From contig JAJDXO010000037.1 of the NCBI GenBank assembly GCA_022823235.1, positions 1 to 62,643 on the forward strand: a stretch of DNA of 62,643 nucleotides, read 5' to 3'. Numbering within the stretch: position 1 is the first letter of the stretch; each line of letters begins with the position of its first letter. Below, in pieces: positions 15,773 through 25,235 of this stretch. The translations under genes were made by a program, and so were the position numbers. The stretch comes from Rhodospirillales bacterium (GTDB taxonomy: Bacteria > Pseudomonadota > Alphaproteobacteria > Rhodospirillales > UBA2165). Under the pieces are notes generated by a model. That model ran no database searches, had not been told where the DNA came from, and saw only the letters and a program-made list of their open reading frames with translations.

Positions 15773-15830
15773 ACACGGCGCGGTGACGTCGGATTTGACA
15801 CCAAAAAAACCCGGGAGGATTTCTACATGA
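15747..15830 (+). CDS. Putative 27-residue leader peptide
   Basis: An open frame from ATG 15747 begins MASVFMRLPHGAVTSDL and ends at TGA 15828-15830, which overlaps the tctC start as ATGA. The first nine residues are identical in the inverted copy at 33981, and the next eight differ conservatively (QGVVTNEL there), where the frame instead runs on into the E1 alpha gene. Conservation of the reading start and the exact overlap suggest translational coupling or a leader role. There is no obvious ribosome site directly before the ATG, which weakens the case. It may instead be a leftover of the 5' end of an ancestral gene copied with its promoter. Confidence 0.4.
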   Translation: MASVFMRLPHGAVTSDLTPKKPGRIST

Positions 15831-16810
15831 CACGTACCAAAAAACTTGGCGCCGCGCTTCTGGCAGCGTCCTTTGCCTTTGCAAGCCCAGCTTGGGCCGA
15901 ATGGCCGGAAAAACCGATTAAGATCATAGTTCCGTTCGGAGCCGGCGGCACCGCGGATACAATTCCGCGCACCTTTGAGAAGGCAATCAGTGCGGGCAAG
16001 CTGCTGAATCAGCCCATGAAGATCCTGAATGTTGGCGGCCACTTCTCTGTCGGTTCCCGTCGCGTCATGGAAGCAGAGCCGGATGGGTATGAGTTCCTGC
16101 TCATCCAGATTGCTCTCATGGGCGCCGAGGCCATGGGCGCAATCAAGTTCGGATGGCGTGACTTTGAGCCGGTCGCCCTGACAGGGCGTTTCTGCAACAT
16201 GATCTCGGTCAGCTCGAAGTCGAAATATCACACGCTGGAAGACCTCATGAAAGATGCGCGCGACGGCGGCGACCCCGTGCTTGCCGGTGTCAATATTGGG
16301 GGTCAAAACCACATCACGATGATCCTGCTGGAAAGCTCGGACCCGAAAGCCTCATTCCGCCACGTGCAAACCGGCGGGGGCACAAAGGTCTTTCCGGCGC
16401 TCGTGGGAGGCCACATCGACGTCGGCACCCAAACCACCCTTGAGATCGTCAACAATAGTGTGGGCCCGGACGGTAAACTGGCGGCGGACGCGCCATTGAG
16501 ACCGATCGCCTATACCGGGACCGAGCGCGATCCCCAGGTTCCCTCGGTCCCCACGGCCACCGAGCAGGGATACAAAGTGAACTTCTGCCCCGATTTCTGG
16601 TGGCTCGCGCCGAAAGGCACGCCGCAAGAAGCCATTGACGGTTTGGCCGACGCCCTGCAAGCCGCGGCAGACTCTCCAGGCGTGAAAAAACTGTACGAGA
16701 GCAAAGGTTTCCTGCCCACGTTCCTGCGGGGCCAGGCATTCAAGGATTATCTGGTTGGGATGTGGAACAACCTTGAGGGGCCTCTCGCCAAGATCAAGCA
16801 GAAAAAGTAA
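15827..16810 (+). CDS. tctC: TctC-type substrate-binding protein (TTT system 1)
   Basis: A 327-residue periplasmic binding protein. The Sec signal peptide has a KK n-region and a hydrophobic stretch ending SPAWA-EW. The mature part has the family motif PIKIIVPFGAGGTAD, the GG loop VNIGGQNH and the C-terminal helix segment. ATG 15827 follows GGGAGGA. It captures a carboxylate-type ligand in the periplasm for the TctAB membrane pair encoded next. The leader frame's stop codon overlaps its start. Ligands of this family range from citrate and other dicarboxylates to aromatic acids, so specificity is not predicted. Confidence 0.9.
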   Translation: MTRTKKLGAALLAASFAFASPAWAEWPEKPIKIIVPFGAGGTADTIPRTFEKAISAGKLLNQPMKILNVGGHFSVGSRRVMEAEPDGYEFLLIQIALMGAEAMGAIKFGWRDFEPVALTGRFCNMISVSSKSKYHTLEDLMKDARDGGDPVLAGVNIGGQNHITMILLESSDPKASFRHVQTGGGTKVFPALVGGHIDVGTQTTLEIVNNSVGPDGKLAADAPLRPIAYTGTERDPQVPSVPTATEQGYKVNFCPDFWWLAPKGTPQEAIDGLADALQAAADSPGVKKLYESKGFLPTFLRGQAFKDYLVGMWNNLEGPLAKIKQKK

Positions 16811-16843
16811 CGCGGGAACTTCGGGCTTACTGGATCGTTGACA

Positions 16844-17329
16844 ATGGAATCCAGCAAGATCCTGGAGATGGTTATCGCGATAGCGTTCATGGGCCTCGCT
16901 GTTGCGGTATTCGTCGAGGTGCGGGATCTTCCGCCGGGGCTGATCGATCCGCTTGGATCGGCCCCGGTGCCGCGCTGGACAGCCGCGATCCTGTTCGTGC
17001 TGAGCCTGGCGATGCTGGTAAGGGTGTTTTTGCCGTCCAAGGAATTGCCCGGGGCTGAACCCGTGGAAGCGGATGATATTGTCGTTGAGCGCATCGGCGC
17101 GGGCGTCGGTGTTGCGCTCTTGACCGTCCTTTACGTCGTCGTTCTTGCATCGCGGGCAATCGGGTTCAGTGTCCTGACGGCGGCATTTGTTTTCGCGCTT
17201 GTGGTGTTGCTCAGCAAAAACCGGGTCCGGGGAACTTGGACGGGCCTGGCGCTTGGCATACCTGTCGGCTTCGGCTGTGAATATCTGTTCACGCAAGTCT
17301 TTGTGGTCGATCTGCCGACCTGGTGGTGA
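16844..17329 (+). CDS. tctB: TctB-type small membrane subunit (TTT system 1)
   Basis: A 161-residue membrane protein with four hydrophobic segments at about 8-24, 45-63, 88-108 and 117-155, the TctB topology. The sequence APVPRWTAAILFVLSLAML in the second segment fits the family pattern of a proline/small-residue entry to a helix. It starts at ATG 16844 (TTG 16838 is an alternative) and lies between tctC and tctA in the usual order. Confidence 0.87.
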   Translation: MESSKILEMVIAIAFMGLAVAVFVEVRDLPPGLIDPLGSAPVPRWTAAILFVLSLAMLVRVFLPSKELPGAEPVEADDIVVERIGAGVGVALLTVLYVVVLASRAIGFSVLTAAFVFALVVLLSKNRVRGTWTGLALGIPVGFGCEYLFTQVFVVDLPTWW

Positions 17330-17344
17330 GGAGGGGGCCGCGCG

Positions 17345-18832
17345 GTGATTGAGTCACTCCTCAACGGGTTTTTGTCCATGGCCTCGCCCTGGCCGTTCTT
17401 CTTTGTGCTGTTCGGGACGTTTCTGGGCGTAACAATCGGGGCGATACCCGGCCTGTCGGGCTCCATGCTGATCGCCCTGACCTTGCCGTTGACCTACTAC
17501 ATGGACGCGCTGACCGCGGTGTCGCTCATCATCGGGATGTATGTGGGCTCTGTCGCGGGCGGACTGATTTCGGCGTCACTTCTGCGAATGCCGGGCACCG
17601 CCGCCGCTGTCATGACGACATTTGACGGCTATCCAATGGCGCGCTCCGGGCGACCGGGACGTGCGCTTGGTCTGGGGATTGCCGCGTCCTTTGTCGGTGG
17701 GCTGTTTTCCTGGGTCGTTCTCGCCACCATGTCCAAGCCCATTTCCGTATGGGCAACCGGGTTTGGTCCGTTCGAGTACTTTACGTTGATCCTGTCCGCG
17801 CTGGTGCTTATTGCCGCCGTCAGTCAGGGCTCAATGCTGAAGGGTCTGATCGCCGGCGCCTTCGGCGTTCTGGTGTCCATGCCCGGGATCGATCCGTCCT
17901 CCGGGCAGCCCCGCATGACCTGGGACTGGTACGCGCTGAATGGCGGGCTGAAACTGATGCCGGTCCTGTTGGGCGCGTTCGTGGTCAGCCAGATTCTGAA
18001 GGATGTTCTGGAAATCGACCGCAAGTTCAAACGCGTCGACCTTGTCGACGACAGTATCATCCTGAAGCTGAGCGACTATCGCAAGCAGACCGTCAATTTC
18101 ATCCGGTCATCCGCGATTGGTACGGTGATCGGCATCCTGCCCGGCGTGGGAGCCAATATCGGGTCGGTCGTGTCTTATACCGCCGCGAAGAACACATCGC
18201 GTGAACCGGAAAAGTTCGGGACGGGACATGATGACGGCATTGTCGCCTCCGAGGCTGCCAATAACGCCACCGTCGGGGGGGCGCTGATCCCGCTCATCGC
18301 CATGGGAATTCCCGGCAGCATTATCGACGTCTTCCTGATTGCCGCCCTGATGATCCATTCGATTCAACCCGGGCCGTACCTTTTCATCAACAATGCCGAC
18401 ATCGTCTGGGCGATGATTGCCGCCTGTCTGCTGGCGAACATCATGATGTTCGTCATCATGGCGTCCTTTGCGGGGCGCATGTCGCAACTGATGTATCTGC
18501 CGCGCGCCTACCTGTTGCCGGTTGTGCTGACCTTCTGCATCGTCGGGGCCTTCGCGCTCGACAATACGATGCTGGACGTCTGGGTGATGCTCGCCTTCGG
18601 GGTCATCGGGTTCTTCATGGAACGTGCGGGCATCCCGCTTGGACCTTTCATCATCGGGTTCATTCTGGCGCCATTGGCGGAGGTCAAGCTGCGCAGCGGG
18701 TTGAGCGCGACCGCCGGAGATATCACCCCGATCTTCACGCGGCCCCTGTCGCTCACCTTTCTGATCCTGACGCTCGTTCTTTTGCTCATGCCGTTCTATG
18801 GCGCGTTCAAAAGACGGCGTGCAGCGGCCTGA
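17345..18832 (+). CDS. tctA: TctA-type large permease (TTT system 1)
   Basis: A 495-residue membrane protein with about 12 hydrophobic segments. The family hallmark is present twice, as expected: GAIPGLSGSMLIALTLP near 36-52 and GILPGVGANIGSVVSY near 265-280. GMYVGSVAGGLISASLLRMPGT is also typical. The start is GTG 17345 behind a GAGGAGGGGG ribosome site. It carries out sodium- or proton-coupled import together with TctB and TctC. The operon ends here and converges on an SDR gene. Confidence 0.92.
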   Translation: MIESLLNGFLSMASPWPFFFVLFGTFLGVTIGAIPGLSGSMLIALTLPLTYYMDALTAVSLIIGMYVGSVAGGLISASLLRMPGTAAAVMTTFDGYPMARSGRPGRALGLGIAASFVGGLFSWVVLATMSKPISVWATGFGPFEYFTLILSALVLIAAVSQGSMLKGLIAGAFGVLVSMPGIDPSSGQPRMTWDWYALNGGLKLMPVLLGAFVVSQILKDVLEIDRKFKRVDLVDDSIILKLSDYRKQTVNFIRSSAIGTVIGILPGVGANIGSVVSYTAAKNTSREPEKFGTGHDDGIVASEAANNATVGGALIPLIAMGIPGSIIDVFLIAALMIHSIQPGPYLFINNADIVWAMIAACLLANIMMFVIMASFAGRMSQLMYLPRAYLLPVVLTFCIVGAFALDNTMLDVWVMLAFGVIGFFMERAGIPLGPFIIGFILAPLAEVKLRSGLSATAGDITPIFTRPLSLTFLILTLVLLLMPFYGAFKRRRAAA

Positions 18833-18889
18833 ATTTCGCACCTCGCAGGCCCGCCGCCATGATCCGCGGCGTTCGAGTTGAGCGGTAGT

Positions 18890-19693
18890 TTAGCCGGCGA
18901 AGGTCACGAGATCTTCTCCAGGATCGGCTCTTATGGTGAAACCGCCATCTATCACCAGTGTCGCACCTGTAATGTATGCCGCGTTGTCGGACGCCAGAAA
19001 GGAAATGATGTCCGCGATTTCCTCGGGGCGCCCCCATCGCCCGACCGGGGTTCGCTCGGCAATCGCGTCAAAATCGATAAATCCCGCCTCCGACCGCCGC
19101 TTCAACTCGTCAGTGAGAATGTAGCCTGGCGCAACCGCATTTACGGTAATCCCCGCCCTCGCGGTTTCCAAAGCGAGAGCCTCGGTCACGCCCCGAATGG
19201 CCTTTTTGGCGGTAACATAACCGACACGATAAGGAACCGCCGTAACGGCATTGCATGACGAGAGATTTATGATGCGACCGAACCCGGCTTGGCGCATATC
19301 GGGGATGACGAGGCGCGACCAATTGAGCGTGCCGCCGACATGGATTGCGATCATCTCGTCGAGGTCTTCCGGCGGGATGTCTTCAAGCCTGCCCTTTCGG
19401 CGGACCATTATGCCCGCGTTGTTGACAAGTATTCCCGGCTTTCCGAGAGTTTCGAGAATTTGCCGATACGCATCGCCGCAAGCTTCCCGATCCGCGACAT
19501 CAACAGACTGCCAACAGGTTGTCGCTCCGGTTTCCCGGCCAATTGTCTCGGCTGCGGACGCCGCACCGTCTCCGTTTATATCGACAATGGCCACGGAATG
19601 GCCGGCCGAGCCGAGTGCGTGTGCGACCGAATAGCCAATTCCAGACGCCGCACCGGTAACTATAGCGACGCCATTACTCTTGCCTGGTTCCAT
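18890..19693 (-). CDS. Short-chain dehydrogenase/reductase (SDR)
   Basis: A 267-residue SDR. TGAASGIG lies at residues 13-20, Asp38 in IVDINGD suggests NAD, NNAG is at about 91-94, the catalytic Ser is in NLSSCNA, and the Tyr/Lys pair is in YVTAKK. The C-terminal LVIDGGF is followed by a short extra tail. It is the last gene of the leftward run that begins with the TRAP transporter, 58 bases after the zinc alcohol dehydrogenase, and probably oxidises the imported compound. Confidence 0.88.
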   Translation of the reverse strand: MEPGKSNGVAIVTGAASGIGYSVAHALGSAGHSVAIVDINGDGAASAAETIGRETGATTCWQSVDVADREACGDAYRQILETLGKPGILVNNAGIMVRRKGRLEDIPPEDLDEMIAIHVGGTLNWSRLVIPDMRQAGFGRIINLSSCNAVTAVPYRVGYVTAKKAIRGVTEALALETARAGITVNAVAPGYILTDELKRRSEAGFIDFDAIAERTPVGRWGRPEEIADIISFLASDNAAYITGATLVIDGGFTIRADPGEDLVTFAG

Positions 19694-19751
19694 AACTTAC
19701 CCGCCAAAGAAGAACACATTTCGCGCCGGTTGATCGATAAAATGGGTTACG

Positions 19752-20846
19752 TCACGAAGCAGCATCGAAGTCGATCAAACTGCGGAGCACCTTGCCGCCC
19801 CGCATGGCGGCAAAACCGTCGTTGATCTCTTCAAGCCGTATCTTTTGCGAGATGAACGCATCCAAATCCATCCGGCCCTGCATATAAAGTTCGATGATCC
19901 TGGGCATATCCACCCGGAAGCGGTTGGATCCGAGAAGCGATCCTTGGATCTTCCGCTCACGAAGGAAATCGGAGCCGGTGAGTTCGATGGTCTCGCCTTG
20001 GCGAAAAAGCCCAACCAGCGTCGCGGTGCCGTCAAAGGCGAGCATTCGGAACGCGTCTTCGGCCGTGCCCTTGGAGCCCAGACAATCAAGGGCGTGATCG
20101 ACCCCGCCATCCGTCATCTCCATCACTTGTTCAACCACGTCACCGTCCCCGGGATTCACGACATCGGTGGCGCCGAATTCACGGGCAAGAGCCAATTTGT
20201 CCGGAACCGTATCGATGGCGATAATCCGTTCAGCTCCGGCAACGCGTGCGGAATTCACGGCCGCCATACCCACGCCCCCGCACGCGATAACGGCAACCTT
20301 ATCGCCCGGACCGACTTTAGCCGTGTTCACCACCGCCCCGTATCCGGTCATGATGGCGCACCCCACCAGCGATGCGCGGTCAAGAGGCATGTCTTCCCGG
20401 ATTTTTACGATTGCATTTTCGTGGACCAGCATCTGTTCGGCAAATGAAGAGAGGTTCATGAAAGTGTGGACCTGGCCGGATTTGTCCCATTTCAGCCGGT
20501 CGGATGCGCCTGGAGGAAATTTAACGTCCGGATTGAAGCAGAGTGCCGGCCGCCCGGTCGTACAATATTCACACGTGCCGCAAAAGACCGACAGGCAAGT
20601 GACGACATGATCACCCGGTTTCACATACCGGACCTCCGGTCCGACGGCCTCCACGATACCGGAAGATTCATGACCAAGAACCACGGGCATGGGATAAGGA
20701 GTCTGGGCCTCCATGTAATGCAGATCCGTGTGGCATAGCCCGGCGAATGCCGTCCGCAGAACGACCTCATGTGCCTCGGGCTCCCTCAACGATATCTCTT
20801 CGATCCGAAAGAGTGAGTTCGGTTCAAATAAGACAGCGGCCTTCAT
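19752..20846 (-). CDS. Zinc-dependent alcohol dehydrogenase (MDR)
   Basis: A 364-residue enzyme close to the class III and NDMA-type group. The catalytic zinc site has Cys in GLCHTDLHY and the GHESSGIVEAVG segment. The structural zinc site has four Cys in CGTCEYCTTGRPALC. The Rossmann motif CGGVGMAAVNSA is followed by an Asp in IAIDTVPDK, suggesting NAD(H). It oxidises a primary or secondary alcohol. It lies between the SDR gene and the TRAP genes on the same strand, pointing to one transport-and-oxidation unit. Confidence 0.9.
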   Translation of the reverse strand: MKAAVLFEPNSLFRIEEISLREPEAHEVVLRTAFAGLCHTDLHYMEAQTPYPMPVVLGHESSGIVEAVGPEVRYVKPGDHVVTCLSVFCGTCEYCTTGRPALCFNPDVKFPPGASDRLKWDKSGQVHTFMNLSSFAEQMLVHENAIVKIREDMPLDRASLVGCAIMTGYGAVVNTAKVGPGDKVAVIACGGVGMAAVNSARVAGAERIIAIDTVPDKLALAREFGATDVVNPGDGDVVEQVMEMTDGGVDHALDCLGSKGTAEDAFRMLAFDGTATLVGLFRQGETIELTGSDFLRERKIQGSLLGSNRFRVDMPRIIELYMQGRMDLDAFISQKIRLEEINDGFAAMRGGKVLRSLIDFDAAS

Positions 20847-20915
20847 GATTTCTCCTCTCGACCTGCGTCACGGGCAAGCGACGATCGCGGCCCTGCCGGT
20901 CGTCTTCACTCCCCA

Positions 20916-22937
20916 TCACTCAAGGGGGGCCAGGATGTCCATTGAATTCGGGAGCCACAAAACGATACCCGGGAAGAACGTCAGCAGAGCGATAACAAGA
21001 ATCTCGACGATGACGAATGCAATGATGCCCTTGTAAATCGTCGCCATCGATACGTCATACTTCTTCGCCACCCCGTGGATGACGAAAACGTTGATACCGA
21101 TGGGCGGGGTGATCTGGCCCATCTCCATCATGATGACCATGATGACCCCGAACCAGATCGGATCGAAGCCAAGGCCAACCACGGTGGGGAAGAGGATCGG
21201 CAATGTCAGCATCATCATCGGAATGATGTTCATGACCATGCCCAGAACCAAATAAAGAAGCAGGATCAGCGTATAGATAACGTAGCGGGAGACATCCAAG
21301 CCGTTCAGATAATCCGCGAATGATCGGGGCAGATCGGTCAGCGTTATCATATATCCAAGTAATCCGACCCCGATCAGGATCGTAAAGATCATGGCGCTGG
21401 TCGTCGTGGCCTCGAGAAGCGCATCAAAGAGCTTGTGGCGATTGAACCCTTTGGCGAAGAGCGCGATCAGCAGTGCGCCGCTGGCCCCAATACCGCCGGC
21501 TTCCGTCGGCGTCAGAATTCCTGAATAGATGCCCCCGATCACGGCGGCAAACAGCGCACCCACGGGCCAAATTTCGAATATCGACCAGGCGATCTCCCGG
21601 AATGGGAACTTCTCCGCCTTGGGTCCCAGTTTCGGGTTGATGAGGCACTGCACGTAAACGGCGGCGGCAAATCCTATGGTCAGGATGATGCCGGGAACAA
21701 TGCCCGCCATGAACATCTTTCCGATCGATTGCTCGGTTATGATGCCGTACACCACAAAGCCGATGCTTGGAGGGATCAGAATTCCGAGTGTGCCGCCGGC
21801 GGCCACGGCACCCGTGGCAAGCGAGTCGTCGTAGTTGTACTTTTTCATTTCCGGAACGGAAACGGACCCCATCGTCGCGGCCGAAGCGACGCTGTCGCCG
21901 CATATGGCGGCAAATCCGCCGCATCCCACTACCGTTCCGACCGCCAGTCCTCCAGGCAAGCGTCCAAATACCTTGATACCGGCATTGTAGAGCTTTGCCC
22001 CGATCCCCGCGTGTAGAATGAGAAAGCCCATCAGCAGGAAAAACGGGATCACGACGAAGAAATACACGGCAACGGCATCATAGGTATTCACTTTTGCGAC
22101 GTTGTACGCGACGCGGTAATCCACCAGATAGAACAGTCCCGTGAGACCGGCGAAGGCCATTGCAAAGCCAACCGGGAATCCCAGAAGCAAAATGACCATC
22201 AGCAATGTCGTATAGATAATGCCGATGGTCGGCGCGCTGAGTTTGGGCAAAACCAATTTGAGAATTTCGGCCGAGAAGATACCGGCGAGGGAAACGGCGA
22301 CGATAAGGGCCACTGTCGTCCAGAATTTCACACGGTCCTTGTAGTGCCGATTGAGCCCGGACAGGTGCGAAAACAACAATGCCGCCAAAGCCAACGCCAA
22401 AAGAAGCGTTCCGAGGGAGGCAGCCGAATAGAGCAGCCAGAACGGCATCATCAGGATATCCGAGATCTGCCCGCTTTCGAACGCCTCGATCCCGCGCGCG
22501 GCGCTTAACCAGCTCATCGCCGCAAAGATGAAAGTGCCCCAGATGCTGAAAATGCTTTGCAGTATGCTGTTTACGTGTAGTGACAGTTGCGATGTAAACA
22601 GGTCGACGGCGACATGCTGGTTCTTGAGCATGGTGTAACCGATGCTGAAAAATGCCATGAAGACCAGCATGTAGGTCTGAAGCTCGATCATTCCCGTAAG
22701 GGGTTTGCTGAACACCAAACGGCTGACCAGATCCACGACCATGGCGATAGACATGATCAAGGTGAGGATCGCCGCGGCATAGCAAAGATATCGGCAAACC
22801 GGATCGAGGATTTTGTGCGCGCCCCGTGCGATAAGCCCAAAAATATCTTCTCCCGCTTCGGGCTCGGCCGGAACATTGCTCGTTTCGAGGTGAATGATGT
22901 CGACCGGGTTATCTAATCCCTGACCCTCTTTTGCCAT
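20916..22937 (-). CDS. Fused TRAP transporter permease DctQ-DctM
   Basis: A 673-residue membrane protein. Residues about 45-235 have the four-helix DctQ pattern (KPLTGMIELQTYMLVFMAFFSIGYTMLKNQHVAVD), joined through an extra helix to a complete DctM part from about 250 (GFPVGFAMAFAGLTGLFY, CGDSVASAATMGSV, GILIPPSIGFVVYG, GILTPTEAGGIGA, MEMGQITPPIGINVFVI). TRAP permeases import organic acids using a sodium gradient. Fusion of the small and large subunits is a known variant; the separate three-part system at 55719-58531 offers a direct contrast. The binding protein gene lies just upstream at 23111. Confidence 0.92.
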   Translation of the reverse strand: MAKEGQGLDNPVDIIHLETSNVPAEPEAGEDIFGLIARGAHKILDPVCRYLCYAAAILTLIMSIAMVVDLVSRLVFSKPLTGMIELQTYMLVFMAFFSIGYTMLKNQHVAVDLFTSQLSLHVNSILQSIFSIWGTFIFAAMSWLSAARGIEAFESGQISDILMMPFWLLYSAASLGTLLLALALAALLFSHLSGLNRHYKDRVKFWTTVALIVAVSLAGIFSAEILKLVLPKLSAPTIGIIYTTLLMVILLLGFPVGFAMAFAGLTGLFYLVDYRVAYNVAKVNTYDAVAVYFFVVIPFFLLMGFLILHAGIGAKLYNAGIKVFGRLPGGLAVGTVVGCGGFAAICGDSVASAATMGSVSVPEMKKYNYDDSLATGAVAAGGTLGILIPPSIGFVVYGIITEQSIGKMFMAGIVPGIILTIGFAAAVYVQCLINPKLGPKAEKFPFREIAWSIFEIWPVGALFAAVIGGIYSGILTPTEAGGIGASGALLIALFAKGFNRHKLFDALLEATTTSAMIFTILIGVGLLGYMITLTDLPRSFADYLNGLDVSRYVIYTLILLLYLVLGMVMNIIPMMMLTLPILFPTVVGLGFDPIWFGVIMVIMMEMGQITPPIGINVFVIHGVAKKYDVSMATIYKGIIAFVIVEILVIALLTFFPGIVLWLPNSMDILAPLE

Positions 22938-23110
22938 TAGGCCTTTCCTCTGAAAGCATGTCGCCGAACCGAGGTCGTCGGCGGCCTCATTGTCGCAAAA
23001 AATTTCTTCCGGCGCATTTGCTTCGTGAGGCTGCGGGCCACCGCTGGGAGTCGACGGCGGCCCGCCTCTTCAATCAGAACGGCCTGGAGCCGTTCCTGTC
23101 GCCGGGACGA

Positions 23111-24184
23111 CTATTCCTTCCAATTGTCGCCCCACCAATCACCGGCGGTGTATTTTATGCCTTTGAACTCTTTCGCATATTCTTTCACCCGCGCGAGAAT
23201 GGTTGGGCCATCGACGCCTTTCTCTTTCATCAGCGCCAGCCATTTATCGTATGCAGGCTGGGCTTGCTTGACCCACCGAGCCTTTTCTTCGGGCGATAGG
23301 CGAACGATCGTATCGCCCCGTTCGGTCATCTTGCGCACGGAGGATGCGCGGCGGTTGTCGACAAGCGCACCGGTGAAGTTCGTCAGTTCGTTCTCCATCG
23401 ATTTGAACACCGCCCGCTGTTTGGCGGTGAGGCTATCCCAGACGGGTTTCGCCACAGCGCTGGGAATCAAAACGAACGGGCCGCCAACCAGAGAATGGTT
23501 TGACGTGTGGTCCGTCAACTTCCACTTGACGATCGGCGCGGTCGGGAACCACACGGCGTCAATCGCTTTTCGCTGCAAAGACACGTAAAGGTCTTCAAGA
23601 ACGATGTTCCGGGGTGTCGCTCCCAGGAGTTCGCTGTATTGCACGCCGGATTTCGAGAAGGCGCCAATTTCCATGCCCTTCAAGTCTTCGAGCGTCCGGA
23701 CGGGTTTGACATCCTTGTGAACGTGCAGGTTAAAGAAATCCGACACATGGAAGTGAACCGGAACCATGCCTTCATATTCCTTTTGAAATTCCGGTGTGTT
23801 GTAGAACATCTTCTGCAGGACGTGGTTGCCCTGTACCGTGGTGTCGAACTGAAACGGCAGGGTCATCACATGGGTTACAGGAAAAAGGCTTTCCTGCGTG
23901 AACAAGGCCGAGTGGATGGAAATATCGACAAGCCCGGACTTGACGCCCTCGACCATCTGAGGGGCCTTCACAAGAGTTCCGCCATGGAACCACTTGAATG
24001 TCAGCTCACCATTCGTTCGACGGGTGATTTCCTTGAAGTAGGGTATGTAGGCGTGCTGGACCAAGTAGTGAGCTTCCGGGTCGTAGCTGCCGACCTTGAG
24101 CTCCCGGGCCGATGCATCCGAGGTGACAAGCAGTGACGCGGTCACCGCGATTGCAAGTCCTTGTAGCCAATTTCTAAGTCTCAT
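23111..24184 (-). CDS. dctP: DctP-type TRAP substrate-binding protein
   Basis: A 357-residue periplasmic protein with a signal peptide (MRLRNW, hydrophobic to SDASA). It has the family features GGTLVKAPQMVEGVKSGLVDI and EDLKGMEIGAFSKSG. At the position where most family members have the carboxylate-binding arginine (LKGxKIR), this protein has Gly174. The other DctP in the window has Arg174 at the same residue number. The ligand may therefore be uncharged at that position or bound differently. It is the first gene of the leftward TRAP-dehydrogenase unit, separated from dctQM by 173 bases that hold no gene. Confidence 0.88.
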   Translation of the reverse strand: MRLRNWLQGLAIAVTASLLVTSDASARELKVGSYDPEAHYLVQHAYIPYFKEITRRTNGELTFKWFHGGTLVKAPQMVEGVKSGLVDISIHSALFTQESLFPVTHVMTLPFQFDTTVQGNHVLQKMFYNTPEFQKEYEGMVPVHFHVSDFFNLHVHKDVKPVRTLEDLKGMEIGAFSKSGVQYSELLGATPRNIVLEDLYVSLQRKAIDAVWFPTAPIVKWKLTDHTSNHSLVGGPFVLIPSAVAKPVWDSLTAKQRAVFKSMENELTNFTGALVDNRRASSVRKMTERGDTIVRLSPEEKARWVKQAQPAYDKWLALMKEKGVDGPTILARVKEYAKEFKGIKYTAGDWWGDNWKE

Positions 24185-24272
24185 TTTAGTTTCTCCTGTT
24201 GGGTTGGTTGATATAGGCGTTTACGTCGTCAAGTAACCTCTAGATTGGGAGTCGGGTTCGCGCGCTACTGTC

Positions 24273-25235
24273 TTAGTAGAGATGACACGCCACCCAATGG
24301 TTCTTCGCGCCCTGCACCGGCTTGAGCTTTGGCGTTACCTCGGCGCAGATGGGACCGACCTTGAGCGGACAGCGTGGATGGAAGCTGCACCCGCTCGGCG
24401 GGTCGATCGGCGATGGTACCTCGCCCGAAAGGATGACCTCGTTCCGCGACTGGTCCAGGTGGGCGGAGAGTGCGGCGGAGAACAACGCCTTGGTGTATGG
24501 ATTGCGGGGTTCCTGAAACAGCGACGCCTTCTCGGCGTACTCGACGATCTTGCCCAGATACATGACGGCGAGCCAGTCCGCGAGATAGCGTGTCGTACCC
24601 AGGTCGTGCGCCACCAGCAGGTAGGCTATTCCGTATCGCTGCTGCAGATCCTTGAGCAGGTTCATGATCTGCGAGCGGATCGACACGTCGAGGGCGGAAA
24701 CCGGCTCGTCCAGGATCAGCAGCTTGGGTTCGGAGATCAGGGCGCTCGCGATGGCGATCCGCTGGCGCTGGCCGCCGCTGAACTCGTGAGGGAAGTTGCG
24801 GGCCTGCTCGGGCTGCAGCCCGACGTCGAGCAGCGCTTTTGCGACGCGCTCGTCGATCTCGCGCCGGCTCCGGCGTTCGTTCACCAATAACGTCTCGGCG
24901 ACGATGTTCCGCACGCGCATGCGCGGGTTCAGCGAACTCCAGGGGTCCTGGAACACCGCCTGGACGCGGGTCCGGAAGCGCTTGAGCGCCGCGCCGCGAA
25001 GACTGTGGACGTCCTCGCCGTCCACCAGCGCGCGCCCCTCGGTCGGGGTTTCGAGCCTCAGAACCAGTCGTGCCGTCGTGGTCTTGCCGCATCCCGACTC
25101 GCCGACCAGCGCAAGGGTTTCACCCGGGGCGCAGGACAGGTCGATGCCGTCCACGGCGCGCACGCTGCCGATTTCCCTTGCCAACAATCCCTCGGTCACG
25201 GGGAAGTGCTTCTTCAATCCTTCGATCTTCAGCAT
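24273..25235 (-). CDS. Dipeptide/oligopeptide ABC transporter ATPase (DppF/OppF type)
   Basis: A 320-residue ATPase from ATG 25235 (MLKIEGLKKHFPV, the normal family start). Walker A is GESGCGKTT, the signature is LSGGQ-like as FSGGQRQRIAIA, Walker B is LLILDEP followed by the switch His in VAHD. The C-terminal oligopeptide-transporter extension carries the Cys cluster CSFHPRCPLKVGPIC, which binds an Fe-S cluster in some family members. It overlaps the preceding ATPase gene by seven bases and is the last gene of the operon. Confidence 0.92.
   Translation of the reverse strand: MLKIEGLKKHFPVTEGLLAREIGSVRAVDGIDLSCAPGETLALVGESGCGKTTTARLVLRLETPTEGRALVDGEDVHSLRGAALKRFRTRVQAVFQDPWSSLNPRMRVRNIVAETLLVNERRSRREIDERVAKALLDVGLQPEQARNFPHEFSGGQRQRIAIASALISEPKLLILDEPVSALDVSIRSQIMNLLKDLQQRYGIAYLLVAHDLGTTRYLADWLAVMYLGKIVEYAEKASLFQEPRNPYTKALFSAALSAHLDQSRNEVILSGEVPSPIDPPSGCSFHPRCPLKVGPICAEVTPKLKPVQGAKNHWVACHLY

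Noticed and set aside
15653-15826. An N-terminal extension of tctC in its own frame from 15653
   Set aside because: It would delay the Sec signal peptide by 58 residues and run through the operator; ATG 15827 has a strong GGGAGGA site.
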